Source: Afifellaceae bacterium (lineage in GTDB: Bacteria; Pseudomonadota; Alphaproteobacteria; Rhizobiales; Afifellaceae). From it: a DNA stretch of 64,000 bases. Positions within the stretch are counted from its first letter, which is position 1; every line of letters begins with the position of its first letter. This document shows, one piece after another, positions 33,840 through 42,074 of this stretch. The DNA is taken from contig JANQKG010000004.1 of NCBI GenBank assembly GCA_028281235.1, forward strand, positions 62,001 through 126,000. The letters run 5' to 3'. Made by a program: the position numbers and the translations under genes. Below the pieces are notes generated by a model. That model did not search any database and was not told the origin of the DNA. It saw only the letters and a program-made list of their open reading frames with translations.

Positions 33840-34549
33840 CGACGCTCTCCCGCGGCCGCCAGATCATCATTCACCGCGTTGAAGAACTCGCGTTCCGCGG
33901 CGTTCAAGAAAGCAAGCATGCGCGCGCGCATGGCCTCAGCGTCGCGCTGACGAAAGGCGGCTGTCAGATCCTCAATTCCACTCAAGACCACGACGCGAGT
34001 CCCGGGGCGATGCAGCGTGGCGGTGCGGACCGTTTGAATGTGGTCGCGAAAGCTCTCGATCGTTTCCACGAGGCGGTGATTGCTCACGGCGGAAAGCCAT
34101 GCAGCGCGGAATGCGATGTTGGATTCCATCAGCGCGTCGACATTGTCGGCCGCGCATGCGGCGCGCGCCATGTCGCGCGCGGCCTTTATGGCGGCGAGCC
34201 CGTCTTCGTCCAGCCGACGCGTGGCGAGCGTGGCCGCCTCCGGCTCCAGAAGCTTGCGCACCGCGAAGATGTCGCGAATGTCGTCGGGAGAAAGCTCAGG
34301 CACGACGAAGCCGCGGCTCGTCTGGTGGAGGAAGCCCTGCGAGGCGAGCGCCATCAGCGCCTCGCGCGCCGGCATGCGCGACGTGCCGAAGGCGGCGGCG
34401 ACCTCCGTGTCGACAAGGCGGTGGCCGGCGCGGAAGGCGGCACGCTGAAGCCGGTGGCGCAGGTCGGCGTAGATCTGCGCGCGAAGGCTGGCGGGCGACA
34501 CGCCGGACGGCATCGCCGCTCCGGTGCTCGGTTTCGGCTTCGCCGGCAA
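33836..34549 (-). CDS. GntR-family (FadR/FCD-type) transcriptional regulator
   Basis: A 237-residue regulator. The N-terminal winged helix shows LRHRLQRAAFRAGHRLVDTEVAAAFGTSRMPAREALMAL (about residues 30-68). The C-terminal FCD ligand domain follows (DDIRDIFAVRKLLEPEAATLA). The TTG start at 34549 has AGGAG seven bases upstream; an internal ATG at 34513 with GGAG is the alternative. It leads the LLM-monooxygenase and aldolase-cyclase genes and is divergent from the aminotransferase. The TTCAAGCTTGAA palindrome lies about 103 bases upstream of its start, making it the best candidate regulator for that site. Confidence 0.9.
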   Translation of the reverse strand: MPAKPKPSTGAAMPSGVSPASLRAQIYADLRHRLQRAAFRAGHRLVDTEVAAAFGTSRMPAREALMALASQGFLHQTSRGFVVPELSPDDIRDIFAVRKLLEPEAATLATRRLDEDGLAAIKAARDMARAACAADNVDALMESNIAFRAAWLSAVSNHRLVETIESFRDHIQTVRTATLHRPGTRVVVLSGIEDLTAAFRQRDAEAMRARMLAFLNAAEREFFNAVNDDLAAAGERR

Positions 34550-34652
34550 CCCATCTCTCCTGTCTCAGGCCACCGTCGGTGCGCCGGCGCATATGCTTGA
34601 CCCGCACCGCCCTTAGGCAGCCGGCGCCATGGTGATGGATCATGGCAAAACC

Positions 34653-34664
34653 TTCAAGCTTGAA
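34653..34664. promoter_or_regulatory. Perfect palindrome TTCAAGCTTGAA in the GntR/aminotransferase divergent region
   Basis: Identical to the 12-bp palindrome at 7482-7493, and 15 bases match (CTTCAAGCTTGAAAT) when each is read toward the catabolic gene it precedes. It lies in the 253-base region 34550-34802 that must contain promoters for GntR and the aminotransferase. Interpreted as an operator linking this locus to the 2-aminobenzoyl-CoA operon. Confidence 0.6.
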
Positions 34665-34802
34665 ATGGATACAGTTTTGGTGGAAGGTTATCGCAACGGT
34701 GAAAGGACGGGCCTCAGTGCCGCGCAGAACTTTGTCGCTTTTGTCACGGCATGACAGACCCTCGGCGATCCGCCTGCCACCGGATTCCCAGGATTGACAG
34801 AC

Positions 34803-35999
34803 ATGCCGCTGCCCGACCGAACACCCACGCCCCAGGCCTATGAGCGCATCCGTCCGCAGATCATGGATCTGGAGACGGAGAACATCGCGGAGCTGGCGGT
34901 CCGGGCCAAGTCCATCCCCGACGCCATCACGCTGTGGTACGGCGAAGGCGACCTCGTCACGCCGGAGTTCATTCGCAGCGCCGCCAAGGACGCGCTCGAC
35001 CAGGGCATGACGTTCTACGTGCCCGACATGCGCGGCCTGCCGGCCTTGACGGAGGCACTGTCGGCCTATCTCACGCGGCTGCATGGCCGCGACATCCCCG
35101 TGCTGCGCTCAACGGTGACGCCGGGCGGTATGCAATCGGTGCATCTGGCGCTGTCGCTTATCGTCGAGCAGGGCAGCAACGTTGTCTATGTCGAGCCGCA
35201 ATGGCCGAACATCAAACAGGCGATTCAGATCGCCGGCGGCGAGCCGCGCGCCGTGGCGCTCGATTATGTCGACGGCGATTGGAGGCTCGATCTCGACAAG
35301 CTCTTCGACGCCTGCGACGCGCGCACCAAGGCGATCATGTTCTCCACGCCTTCCAATCCGCTCGGCTGGACGGCAAGCGAGGCGGAACTGGAAGCCCTGA
35401 TTGCGTTCAGCCGCCGCACGGGTGTGTGGATCATCAGCGACGAGATGTACAACCGCCTCTCGTTCGATGCCGAGGCCACGCCATCCGTCATCGGGGTCGC
35501 GGAGCCGGAGGATCTGGTGCTCAGCGTCAACGGCTTCTCCAAGGCCTGGGCCATGACCGGATGGCGGATCGGCTGGCTCACGCATCCGCCATCCGTGGCG
35601 AATTCGCTGGCGGCGATCACGCAATACATGAACAGCGGCACGGCGGCGTGCATCCAAGCCGGAGCGCGTGCTGCGATCGTCGATGGCGAACCGTTTGTCG
35701 AGAAGGTGCGCGAGCGGAGCCGCAAAGGCGTCGAAGCAGCCTATTCCGCGCTGGCGGCATCGAACAGCCTGATCCTGCCGGCCAAGCCGCGCGGCGGCAT
35801 GTATGTCGTGTTTTCGATTGCCGGGGAGACCGATTCCACGCAATCGTGCATGCGCATTCTGGAGAAGGCGCAGGTCGGGCTTGCGCCGGGATGGCTCTTC
35901 GGCGAGTCCTCAAGGGCCTTTCTAAGAATGTGCGTATGCCGCGACGAGAAGCAGATTGCGGAGGCCTGCGACCGCATCGCGACCGCCATGGCGGCGTGA
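34803..35999 (+). CDS. Class I/II PLP-dependent aminotransferase
   Basis: A 398-residue fold-type I aminotransferase. Typical segments are TPGGMQSVHLALS, FSTPSNPLGWTASEAELEAL, ISDEMYNRL and the PLP-lysine region NGFSKAWAMTGWRIGWL, and a C-terminal Arg in RAFLRMCVC that would bind the substrate carboxylate. The ATG at 34803 has AGGA nine bases upstream; a TTG three codons earlier is less likely. It is divergent from GntR and followed by an amino-acid ABC binding protein, so it probably converts an imported amino acid to its 2-oxoacid. An aromatic amino acid giving an arylpyruvate is inferred from the neighbouring iorAB and aldolase genes. Confidence 0.9.
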   Translation: MPLPDRTPTPQAYERIRPQIMDLETENIAELAVRAKSIPDAITLWYGEGDLVTPEFIRSAAKDALDQGMTFYVPDMRGLPALTEALSAYLTRLHGRDIPVLRSTVTPGGMQSVHLALSLIVEQGSNVVYVEPQWPNIKQAIQIAGGEPRAVALDYVDGDWRLDLDKLFDACDARTKAIMFSTPSNPLGWTASEAELEALIAFSRRTGVWIISDEMYNRLSFDAEATPSVIGVAEPEDLVLSVNGFSKAWAMTGWRIGWLTHPPSVANSLAAITQYMNSGTAACIQAGARAAIVDGEPFVEKVRERSRKGVEAAYSALAASNSLILPAKPRGGMYVVFSIAGETDSTQSCMRILEKAQVGLAPGWLFGESSRAFLRMCVCRDEKQIAEACDRIATAMAA

Positions 36000-36071
36000 C
36001 GATAAGAGCCGGCCGAGACCGGCCATGATAAGTCCGCCTGCCGCTCCGGCGGCTGAAAAAGGGAGGAAAGA

Positions 36072-36866
36072 ATGAAACTGAACATGCTTGCATCGGTCTT
36101 CATTGCGGCCGGCGTCGCCCTTGGGTCGGGCGCATCGGCGCTGGCGGAGACGTGGCAGGTCGGCGCCTATCCGGCCAACCCGCCCTGGGAGAACAAGAAG
36201 GAGGACGGGACGTTCGAGGGCTTTGAGGTCGATCTCGTGCACGAGATCGCCAAGCGCGCGGGTGCGGAAGTGGAAATCCAGGACCTCGGCTTCCAGGCGC
36301 TCTTCGCCGCCACCAGCTCCGGGCGCATCGACATGGCGATCTCCACGATCACCATCACCAACGAGCGCCTGCAGAACCAGTCCTTCACGCAGGGCTATTA
36401 CGACAGCGACATGGCGCTTGCCACGGCGAAGGATTCCGGCGTGACGAGCCTCGCCGACATGAACGGCAAGCCTGTCGGCGTCCTCTCCACCTCCACCGGC
36501 GAAGCCTGGGTTCAGGAGAATATGGAGAAATACGGCTTCAGCGAAATGAAGGGCTACAACACGCAGCAGGACCTTCTCCTCGATACCCAGAACGGCCGCG
36601 TCGCCGGCGCCATCAGCGACATTGCCGGCCTCCAGTTCGCGTTCCAGAAGATGCCGGCCATGCACGTGGTTGAACGCATCAAACAGGATGACCGCTACGG
36701 CATCATGCTCGGCAAGGACTCGCCGCTCCTGGAGCGCGTCAACGACGCCATCACGGAGATGAAGAAGGACGGCACGATGGCCATGCTGCACGAGAAGTGG
36801 CTTGGCGCACCTGCCGATCCGGGCACGTCCACCGTCGAGGTGTTACCCATTCCGCAGGCTGAGTAG
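36072..36866 (+). CDS. Amino-acid ABC transporter solute-binding protein (family 3)
   Basis: A 264-residue family 3 periplasmic binding protein. It has a Sec signal peptide (MKLNMLASVFIAAGVALGSG, cleavage near ALA-E), then PPWENKKEDGTFEGFEVDL, the family signature with GFEVDL, and IDMAISTITITNERLQNQ. GGGAGG lies just before the ATG. It is 72 bases downstream of the aminotransferase, probably in one operon, and is separated from its permease gene by a terminator-like hairpin. It binds an amino acid in the periplasm. Confidence 0.93.
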   Translation: MKLNMLASVFIAAGVALGSGASALAETWQVGAYPANPPWENKKEDGTFEGFEVDLVHEIAKRAGAEVEIQDLGFQALFAATSSGRIDMAISTITITNERLQNQSFTQGYYDSDMALATAKDSGVTSLADMNGKPVGVLSTSTGEAWVQENMEKYGFSEMKGYNTQQDLLLDTQNGRVAGAISDIAGLQFAFQKMPAMHVVERIKQDDRYGIMLGKDSPLLERVNDAITEMKKDGTMAMLHEKWLGAPADPGTSTVEVLPIPQAE

Positions 36867-36894
36867 CGACCGGTCTCCGTTGTCAAATTCCTTT

Positions 36895-36920
36895 AAGGGA
36901 GCGGCGATGGCCGCTCCCTT
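36895..36920 (+). terminator. Stem-loop after the amino-acid binding-protein gene
   Basis: An 11-bp perfect stem AAGGGAGCGGC / GCCGCTCCCTT with a four-base GATG loop, followed by a weak T-run (TCACTTT). It lies 28 bases after the binding-protein stop and before the permease gene. This is the usual place for an attenuating or 3'-protecting hairpin that raises binding-protein output relative to permease. Confidence 0.75.
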
Positions 36921-37026
36921 TCACTTTGGGCGGCAGCGCCGCTTCAGCGTTCGGCAAGACCTGCCCTCTCCCTGATTTTGAGAAAGCGCTCTAACCTCAC
37001 GCCTTGAATGAACCCGGAGGGCCGCC

Positions 37027-37695
37027 GTGTCGGGGCTGATCGATACCTTCTTCAATGCCGACGTGATGCTCAGAGCCATGCCCATGCTGGGGCGCGGCCT
37101 GATCAACACCTTCTATCTTGCGGTCACGGCGATGGTGCTCGGCACGCTGGCCGGCGTTCTCATCTGTGTCGGACGGCTCTACGGCCCGAAACCGATCCGC
37201 CTTCTCGCTATCGGTTTCATCGACATCTTTCGGGCGCTGCCGATCCTGGTCGTGCTCATCGTCATCTATTACGCGCTGCCCTTTGTCGGAATTCGTCTGA
37301 ACTCCTTCACGTCGGCAACGCTGGCGCTTTCCATCGTGCTGGCGGCGTTCACGGCTGAGGTTTTTCGCGCCGGCATCATGGCGATCCCGGCGGGGCAGTT
37401 TGAGGCGGCGCGGTCGCTCGGCCTGCCGTTCACGGTCACGCTCTTCAAGGTCGTCATCCCGCAGGCCATCCGCATCGCCACGCCGCCGCAGACCAGCAAC
37501 TGCATCGCCATCGTCAAAGACACGTCGCTGGCGTCATTCGTCGCCATGCCGGACCTCTTGAAGCAGGCGTTCGACGCGCAGGCGCTGATGGCCAATCCAA
37601 GTCCGCTGCTTGCGGCCGCAGCGATCTATCTGATCATCCTGTGGCCGCTGGTGCGGCTCGTCGCCTATCTGGAGAAGCGCAGCGCCACGGCTTAG
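37027..37695 (+). CDS. Amino-acid ABC transporter permease (HisM/GlnP type)
   Basis: A 222-residue inner-membrane permease. It starts at GTG 37027 with GGAGG six bases upstream. Conserved segments are LINTFYLAVTAMVLGTLAG, FIDIFRALPILVVLIVIYY and the EAA loop QFEAARSLGLPFTVTLFKVVIPQAIR. Only one permease and no ATPase follow, so the importer must use a homodimeric permease and an ATPase encoded elsewhere. It pairs with the family 3 binding protein just upstream. Confidence 0.92.
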   Translation: MSGLIDTFFNADVMLRAMPMLGRGLINTFYLAVTAMVLGTLAGVLICVGRLYGPKPIRLLAIGFIDIFRALPILVVLIVIYYALPFVGIRLNSFTSATLALSIVLAAFTAEVFRAGIMAIPAGQFEAARSLGLPFTVTLFKVVIPQAIRIATPPQTSNCIAIVKDTSLASFVAMPDLLKQAFDAQALMANPSPLLAAAAIYLIILWPLVRLVAYLEKRSATA

Positions 37696-37765
37696 GGAAA
37701 CGTGGGAACCTGTTCTCGGACAAGTTCATGCTTCATCAAAAAGATGGAGTGACCAACCTCTCCTC

Positions 37766-37910
37766 TGTCATCCCGGAACGCGCGACAGCGCGTGTCCGGG
37801 ACCCATGAACACCCACAGGCGCGATGCTTCGCGCCGAGTGCCTCATCCTTTTGCTCTGGTGGTTATAGGTTCCGGACAGCCTCGCGTTGCTCGGCTTCCG
37901 GAATGACAAA
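37766..37910. repeat. Composite palindromic repeat (TGTCATCCCGG type)
   Basis: The left hairpin CCCGGAACGCG...CGCGTGTCCGGG and the right hairpin TTCCGGACAGCC...GGCTTCCGG carry outer ends TGTCAT and ATGACA. It lies in the 373-base gap between the convergent permease and transketolase-like genes, where no gene is seen. Confidence 0.75.
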
Positions 37911-37981
37911 CGAGAGGAATGTGCCCCCCGGGAGCCTTATCCACTCAGAGCAATCAGAATGGAGGCTCACTCCATTTGCTG

Positions 37982-38071
37982 GGGCATGATCTTCTCCGAA
38001 AATGCTTCGCCCGCCGAAGCGGGCTTCGCGAAGGCGGGAAACCGGTCTCCACTTTTCGGGATCATGCTCTA
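37982..38071. repeat. GCATGATC...GATCATGCTCTA palindromic repeat
   Basis: Outer arms GGCATGATCTTCTCCGAAAA and TTTTCGGGATCATGC enclose a GC-rich inner hairpin (CTTCGCCCGCCGAAGCGGGC with AAGGCGGG). The CTA at 38069-38071 is the stop codon of the transketolase-like gene, so the element starts exactly at the end of that gene. Related copies are at 53302-53353, a half copy at about 47343-47360 and a fragment at 31121-31131. Confidence 0.75.
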
Positions 38072-40462
38072 GGGCAACGCCGTGAGGTGACGTACCGGGC
38101 GGCCGGCGGTCACGGCTTGCGCGGCGTGCGCGATGGCGTTGGCGTCGATGCCGTAGTGGCGATAGAGGTCGGCGATCTCGCCGGTCTGCCCGAAATGCTC
38201 CACACCAAGCGACTTCGTGCGGTGGCCGTAGACGCCGCCAAGCCAGCTCAAGGTCGCGGGGTGGCCGTCGATCACCGTGACCAGCCCGCATTCGCGCGAA
38301 AGCGGCGCGAAGAGCCGCTCAATGTGGCTCATGGCGTTCACGACACCGCGTTGGCGCGCCCGCTCCGCCGCCTGCCAGCCGGCATTGAGGCGATCGGCCG
38401 AGGTCACGGCGAGCACGCCGATATCGCGGCGGTCCTCGCCGAGCAGGCCCGCGGCATTGATGGCTTCGGGCGCGACGACACCCTGATAGACGATCGCCAC
38501 CTGCGCGTTGGGCCCGGGGCGGCGCATCCAATAAGCGCCGTTGACGATATCCGTCGCCAGCGGCTCCGACATGTCGCGCGTGATCTGCTCCAGCGGCCGC
38601 GTGGAGAGGCGGAGGTAGACTGAGCCGCCGGTCTCGTCGCGCAGCCACGTCTCTTCGTCCGGATCGCCCTCCCCGTCGCGCTGCAGATAATCGAAGGCCC
38701 AGCGCAGAATGATGGCCACCTCATCCACATAGGCCGGCTCGAAGGCAGAGAGGCCGTCCTGTGCAATACCGAGAAGCGGTGTGCCGATCGATTGGTGCGC
38801 GCCGCCTTCCGGCGCCAGAGACACGCCCGACGGCGTCGCCACCAGGATGAAGCGGGCATCCTGATAGCAGGCGTAATTCAACTGGTCGGCGCCGCGCAAG
38901 ATGAACGGATCATAGAGTGTGCCGATCGGGATGAGCCGCTCGCCTTCGATCGTGTGCGATAGGCCGAGCGCTGACAGAAGGATGAAAAGGTTGCTCTCGG
39001 CAATGCCCAGTTCGAAGTGCTGACCCTTCGGCGAGAACTCCCAGGTGAACGTTGAGGGGATGCGCTCCTTGCGGAACTGATCGGCCATGGCGTCCTTGGC
39101 GAACAGCCCGCGGCGATTGACGAGGCCGCCGAGATTGGTGGAGACGGTGACATCGGGCGAGGCCGTGACGATCCGGTCGACAAGCGGATCGTCCTCTTTT
39201 GCAAGGTCGGAGAGGATCAGGCCAAAGCCCTGCTGCGTAGACATGGTTTCGGCGGAAGGAAGCGGCAGCGCGTCAGGCACGGGAATGCGCGCCGCCTTCA
39301 GCCGCCGTCTGCCCTGCTTCACGAACGGCGCATCTGAAAGAAAATCGCGGAACGCCTGTTCCTCCACACCAAGCGCGGCGTAAGGCGCCCATTCCTCGCC
39401 TTCCGCCACGCCCATGGCGGCACGGAACGCCTCCATCTGGGCTGTCGTCATCAGGCCGGCATGGTTGTCCTTATGGCCCTGGAACGGCAGGCCGAAGCCC
39501 TTGATAGTGTAGGCGATGAAGCATTTCGGCCGCTCGTCGGACGCGGCATCCTCGAAGGCTTCAAGCAGCGTGGGGATGTCGTGGCCGGCGAGGTTGGTCA
39601 TCAGCGCCGCCAGCTCGTCGTCGGAGCGTCGTTCAATCAGCCGCGTCACCGGCCCTTGGTCGCCGATCTCATCCAAGAGCCGCTGACGCCAAGCCGCGCC
39701 ACCCTGGAAGCACAGGAGTGAGTAGACTTGGTTCGGGCATTGATCGATCCACGCGCGCAGCTTCTCGCCGCCCTCCTCCTCAAACGCAGCGTTCAGCAAA
39801 GAGCCGTATTTGAGGATGACGACGTCCCAGCCAAAATCGCGAAAGACCGTCTCAAAACGCTCCCACAGGCCCTCGCGGATCACCGCGTCGAGGCTTTGGC
39901 GGTTATAGTCGATGATCCACCAGCAATTCTGGACGCCGTGCTTCCAGCCTTCCAGCAGCGCCTCAAAGATGTTGCCCTCGTCCATCTCCGCGTCGCCGAC
40001 GAGCGCTACCATGCGGCCCGCCGGGCGGCGCGACCACCCCTTGGCGCGCACGTAATCCTGCACCAGCGAGGAGAACAAAGTCTGCGCGACGCCGAGGCCG
40101 ACGGAGCCGGTGGAGAAATCGACATCGTCGATGTCCTTGGTGCGCGAGGGGTAGGATTGCGCGCCCTTGTAGGCGCGGAAGCGCTCAAGCTTCTCGCGCG
40201 TCTGTTCGCCGAACAGATATTGCAGCGCGTGGAAGATGGGTGAGGCGTGCGGCTTTACTGCCACGCGGTCCTCCGGCTTAAGCACCGCGCCGTAGAGCAC
40301 CGCCATGATGGTCGCCAGCGACGCGGATGACGCCTGGTGGCCGCCGACCTTCAGGCCGTCGTCGTTCGGCCGCAGATGGTTGGCGTTGTGAATGGTCCAC
40401 GTCGCCAGCCACAGCGCCTTCTTCTCCAGGGCTGTCAGAAAGGGCACGCGCGCGTCGCTCAT
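38069..40462 (-). CDS. Transketolase / AceE-like TPP enzyme
   Basis: A 797-residue thiamine-diphosphate enzyme. The TPP-binding segment is VGDAEMDEGNIFEALLEG with DYNRQSLD after it, which is closer to homodimeric pyruvate dehydrogenase E1 (AceE) than to transketolase A. Other family parts are HPSPIFHA-like HASPIFHALQYLFG near the N-terminus and SGVSLAPEGGAHQSIGTP in the pyrimidine-binding domain. The start ATG 40462 (MSDARVPF) is chosen by homology; longer in-frame starts at 40489 and 40627 lack ribosome sites. It has no E2/E3 partner genes nearby. The stop codon TAG is the first part of a palindromic repeat. The substrate is unknown; a 2-oxoacid or ketose phosphate is likely. Confidence 0.82.
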   Translation of the reverse strand: MSDARVPFLTALEKKALWLATWTIHNANHLRPNDDGLKVGGHQASSASLATIMAVLYGAVLKPEDRVAVKPHASPIFHALQYLFGEQTREKLERFRAYKGAQSYPSRTKDIDDVDFSTGSVGLGVAQTLFSSLVQDYVRAKGWSRRPAGRMVALVGDAEMDEGNIFEALLEGWKHGVQNCWWIIDYNRQSLDAVIREGLWERFETVFRDFGWDVVILKYGSLLNAAFEEEGGEKLRAWIDQCPNQVYSLLCFQGGAAWRQRLLDEIGDQGPVTRLIERRSDDELAALMTNLAGHDIPTLLEAFEDAASDERPKCFIAYTIKGFGLPFQGHKDNHAGLMTTAQMEAFRAAMGVAEGEEWAPYAALGVEEQAFRDFLSDAPFVKQGRRRLKAARIPVPDALPLPSAETMSTQQGFGLILSDLAKEDDPLVDRIVTASPDVTVSTNLGGLVNRRGLFAKDAMADQFRKERIPSTFTWEFSPKGQHFELGIAESNLFILLSALGLSHTIEGERLIPIGTLYDPFILRGADQLNYACYQDARFILVATPSGVSLAPEGGAHQSIGTPLLGIAQDGLSAFEPAYVDEVAIILRWAFDYLQRDGEGDPDEETWLRDETGGSVYLRLSTRPLEQITRDMSEPLATDIVNGAYWMRRPGPNAQVAIVYQGVVAPEAINAAGLLGEDRRDIGVLAVTSADRLNAGWQAAERARQRGVVNAMSHIERLFAPLSRECGLVTVIDGHPATLSWLGGVYGHRTKSLGVEHFGQTGEIADLYRHYGIDANAIAHAAQAVTAGRPVRHLTALP

Positions 40463-40574
40463 GGCGTTCCATCGGGTTGGTTGTGGCATCGATGCGCCGT
40501 TTATGGCGCGGGCCGACTTTATGGGCGGAAGCGGCGCTGCGTCCAGGGTGCGGAATTTCGCACCACGCACCCGG

Positions 40575-42074
40575 TCAGTTGGGCGGCGAAGCCACCTCAG
40601 CCACGGCGCGCTTTGCGCCAATCGCATAAAGCGCGGCCAAAGCCTGCGTCACCGCCTCTTGGAAGCGCGGATCGGCGGCAAGGTTGGTGCCGAAAACCTC
40701 TTCCGCTGCGATCAGCGCTGGCGCCAGGCGCTCGGCCGATGGCCCTGCCTCCTCGGCAATATCGCGGAGGCGCTCGGCCAGCGGATCGCGGACGTCGATG
40801 GGTTCGCCTCGCTCGTCGTTACCGGTGACGTAGCGCATCCAGCCGGCGACGCCGAGCGCCAGGCAGTTTATAGGCGCACCCTGCGCCAGGCGATCGCGGA
40901 TGGGGCCAAGCAGCCGCTGCGGCAGTTTCTGGCTGCCATCCATGCAGATCTGCAAGGTGCGGTGCTTCAGCGCCGGATTGCGAAACCGATCAAGCAGCGA
41001 ACGCTTGTAGGCGGCGAGGTCCGTCCCCGGTGGCACGTCCAAGGTCGACGTCACCTCCTCCATCAGCGCGGCGGCGAAACGATCAAACGCCGCGTCCGCC
41101 ATCGCCTCATCGACGAACGCATAGCCAGCGAGGTAGCCGAGATAGGCGAGGCTGGAATGCGCGCCGTTGAGGAGCCTCAGCTTCATCAGTTCATAGGGCG
41201 CGACATCGGCGACCAGCTCCGCGCCGGCATCGTCCAGAGCCGGCCGGCCGGCGGGAAAGCGATCCTCAATCACCCATTGCGAGAACGGCTCGGTGACGAC
41301 CGGCCAGGCATCGCGGAATCCGAGCTGCGCGGCGATCGAATCGCGATCCGCGTCCGTCGTGGCCGGGGTGATGCGGTCGACCATCGTAGACGGACAGGCG
41401 ACCTCGCCGGCGACATAGGCGCCGAGATCGGCGTCGCGCAAGGCGGCGAAGCGGTCGAGGATACGCTTCACCACAGCGCCGTTGGCCGGCAGGTTGTCGC
41501 ATGTCAGCACCGTAAAAGGCGGCGTGCCGGCTGCGCGTCGTCGCGCCAGCGCCTCCACGATGAGGCCGGGCGCCGTCTTCGGCGCGTGCGGCGCCTGCAG
41601 ATCGTGACGGATGTCGGGATGCGCCTCGTTCAGCGTGCCGGTTGCCGGGTCGTGGCAATAGCCCTTCTCGGTGATGGTCAGCGACACGATCCTGATCTGT
41701 GGATCGGACATCGCGTCCAGGAGCGGCGCGCGCGCCTCCGATGCGACCAGCACATCGATGACGCTGCCGATGACGCGAAGCGCCTCGCCGGCACCGGAAC
41801 GGACAGCAAGCGTGTAGAGCCCGTCCTGCGGCGCGAGCGCGTCGCGTGTATCGGCGCTACGCAGGCTTGCCGCGACAATGCCCCATCGCGGGTCCTTGGC
41901 GAGCACGTCGTCGACATAGACGGCCTGATGCGCGCGATGGAAGGCGCCGATGCCGAGATGCACGATGCCGGCGGTGACGGCGGCGCGATCATAGGCCGGC
42001 CGAGCGATATCGGCCCGCAGCCCGACGAGTGCTGCATTGCCAAGGCGGGGCGCATCGGCCTTCGGCGCGGTCAC
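40575..42074 (-). CDS. uxuB: Mannitol dehydrogenase family, probable D-fructuronate reductase
   Basis: A 499-residue long-chain polyol dehydrogenase. The NAD site is VHLGIGAFHRAHQAVYVDD, and the catalytic Lys-x5-Asn-x2-His pattern is seen in KLRLLNGAHS. It reduces fructuronate to mannonate with NADH. The GTG start overlaps the uxaC stop (GTGA), so the two are coupled. Together with uxaC and the divergent manD it makes a complete glucuronate to 2-keto-3-deoxygluconate route. A different sugar-acid or polyol substrate is possible, but the context is strong. Confidence 0.88.
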   Translation of the reverse strand: MTAPKADAPRLGNAALVGLRADIARPAYDRAAVTAGIVHLGIGAFHRAHQAVYVDDVLAKDPRWGIVAASLRSADTRDALAPQDGLYTLAVRSGAGEALRVIGSVIDVLVASEARAPLLDAMSDPQIRIVSLTITEKGYCHDPATGTLNEAHPDIRHDLQAPHAPKTAPGLIVEALARRRAAGTPPFTVLTCDNLPANGAVVKRILDRFAALRDADLGAYVAGEVACPSTMVDRITPATTDADRDSIAAQLGFRDAWPVVTEPFSQWVIEDRFPAGRPALDDAGAELVADVAPYELMKLRLLNGAHSSLAYLGYLAGYAFVDEAMADAAFDRFAAALMEEVTSTLDVPPGTDLAAYKRSLLDRFRNPALKHRTLQICMDGSQKLPQRLLGPIRDRLAQGAPINCLALGVAGWMRYVTGNDERGEPIDVRDPLAERLRDIAEEAGPSAERLAPALIAAEEVFGTNLAADPRFQEAVTQALAALYAIGAKRAVAEVASPPN

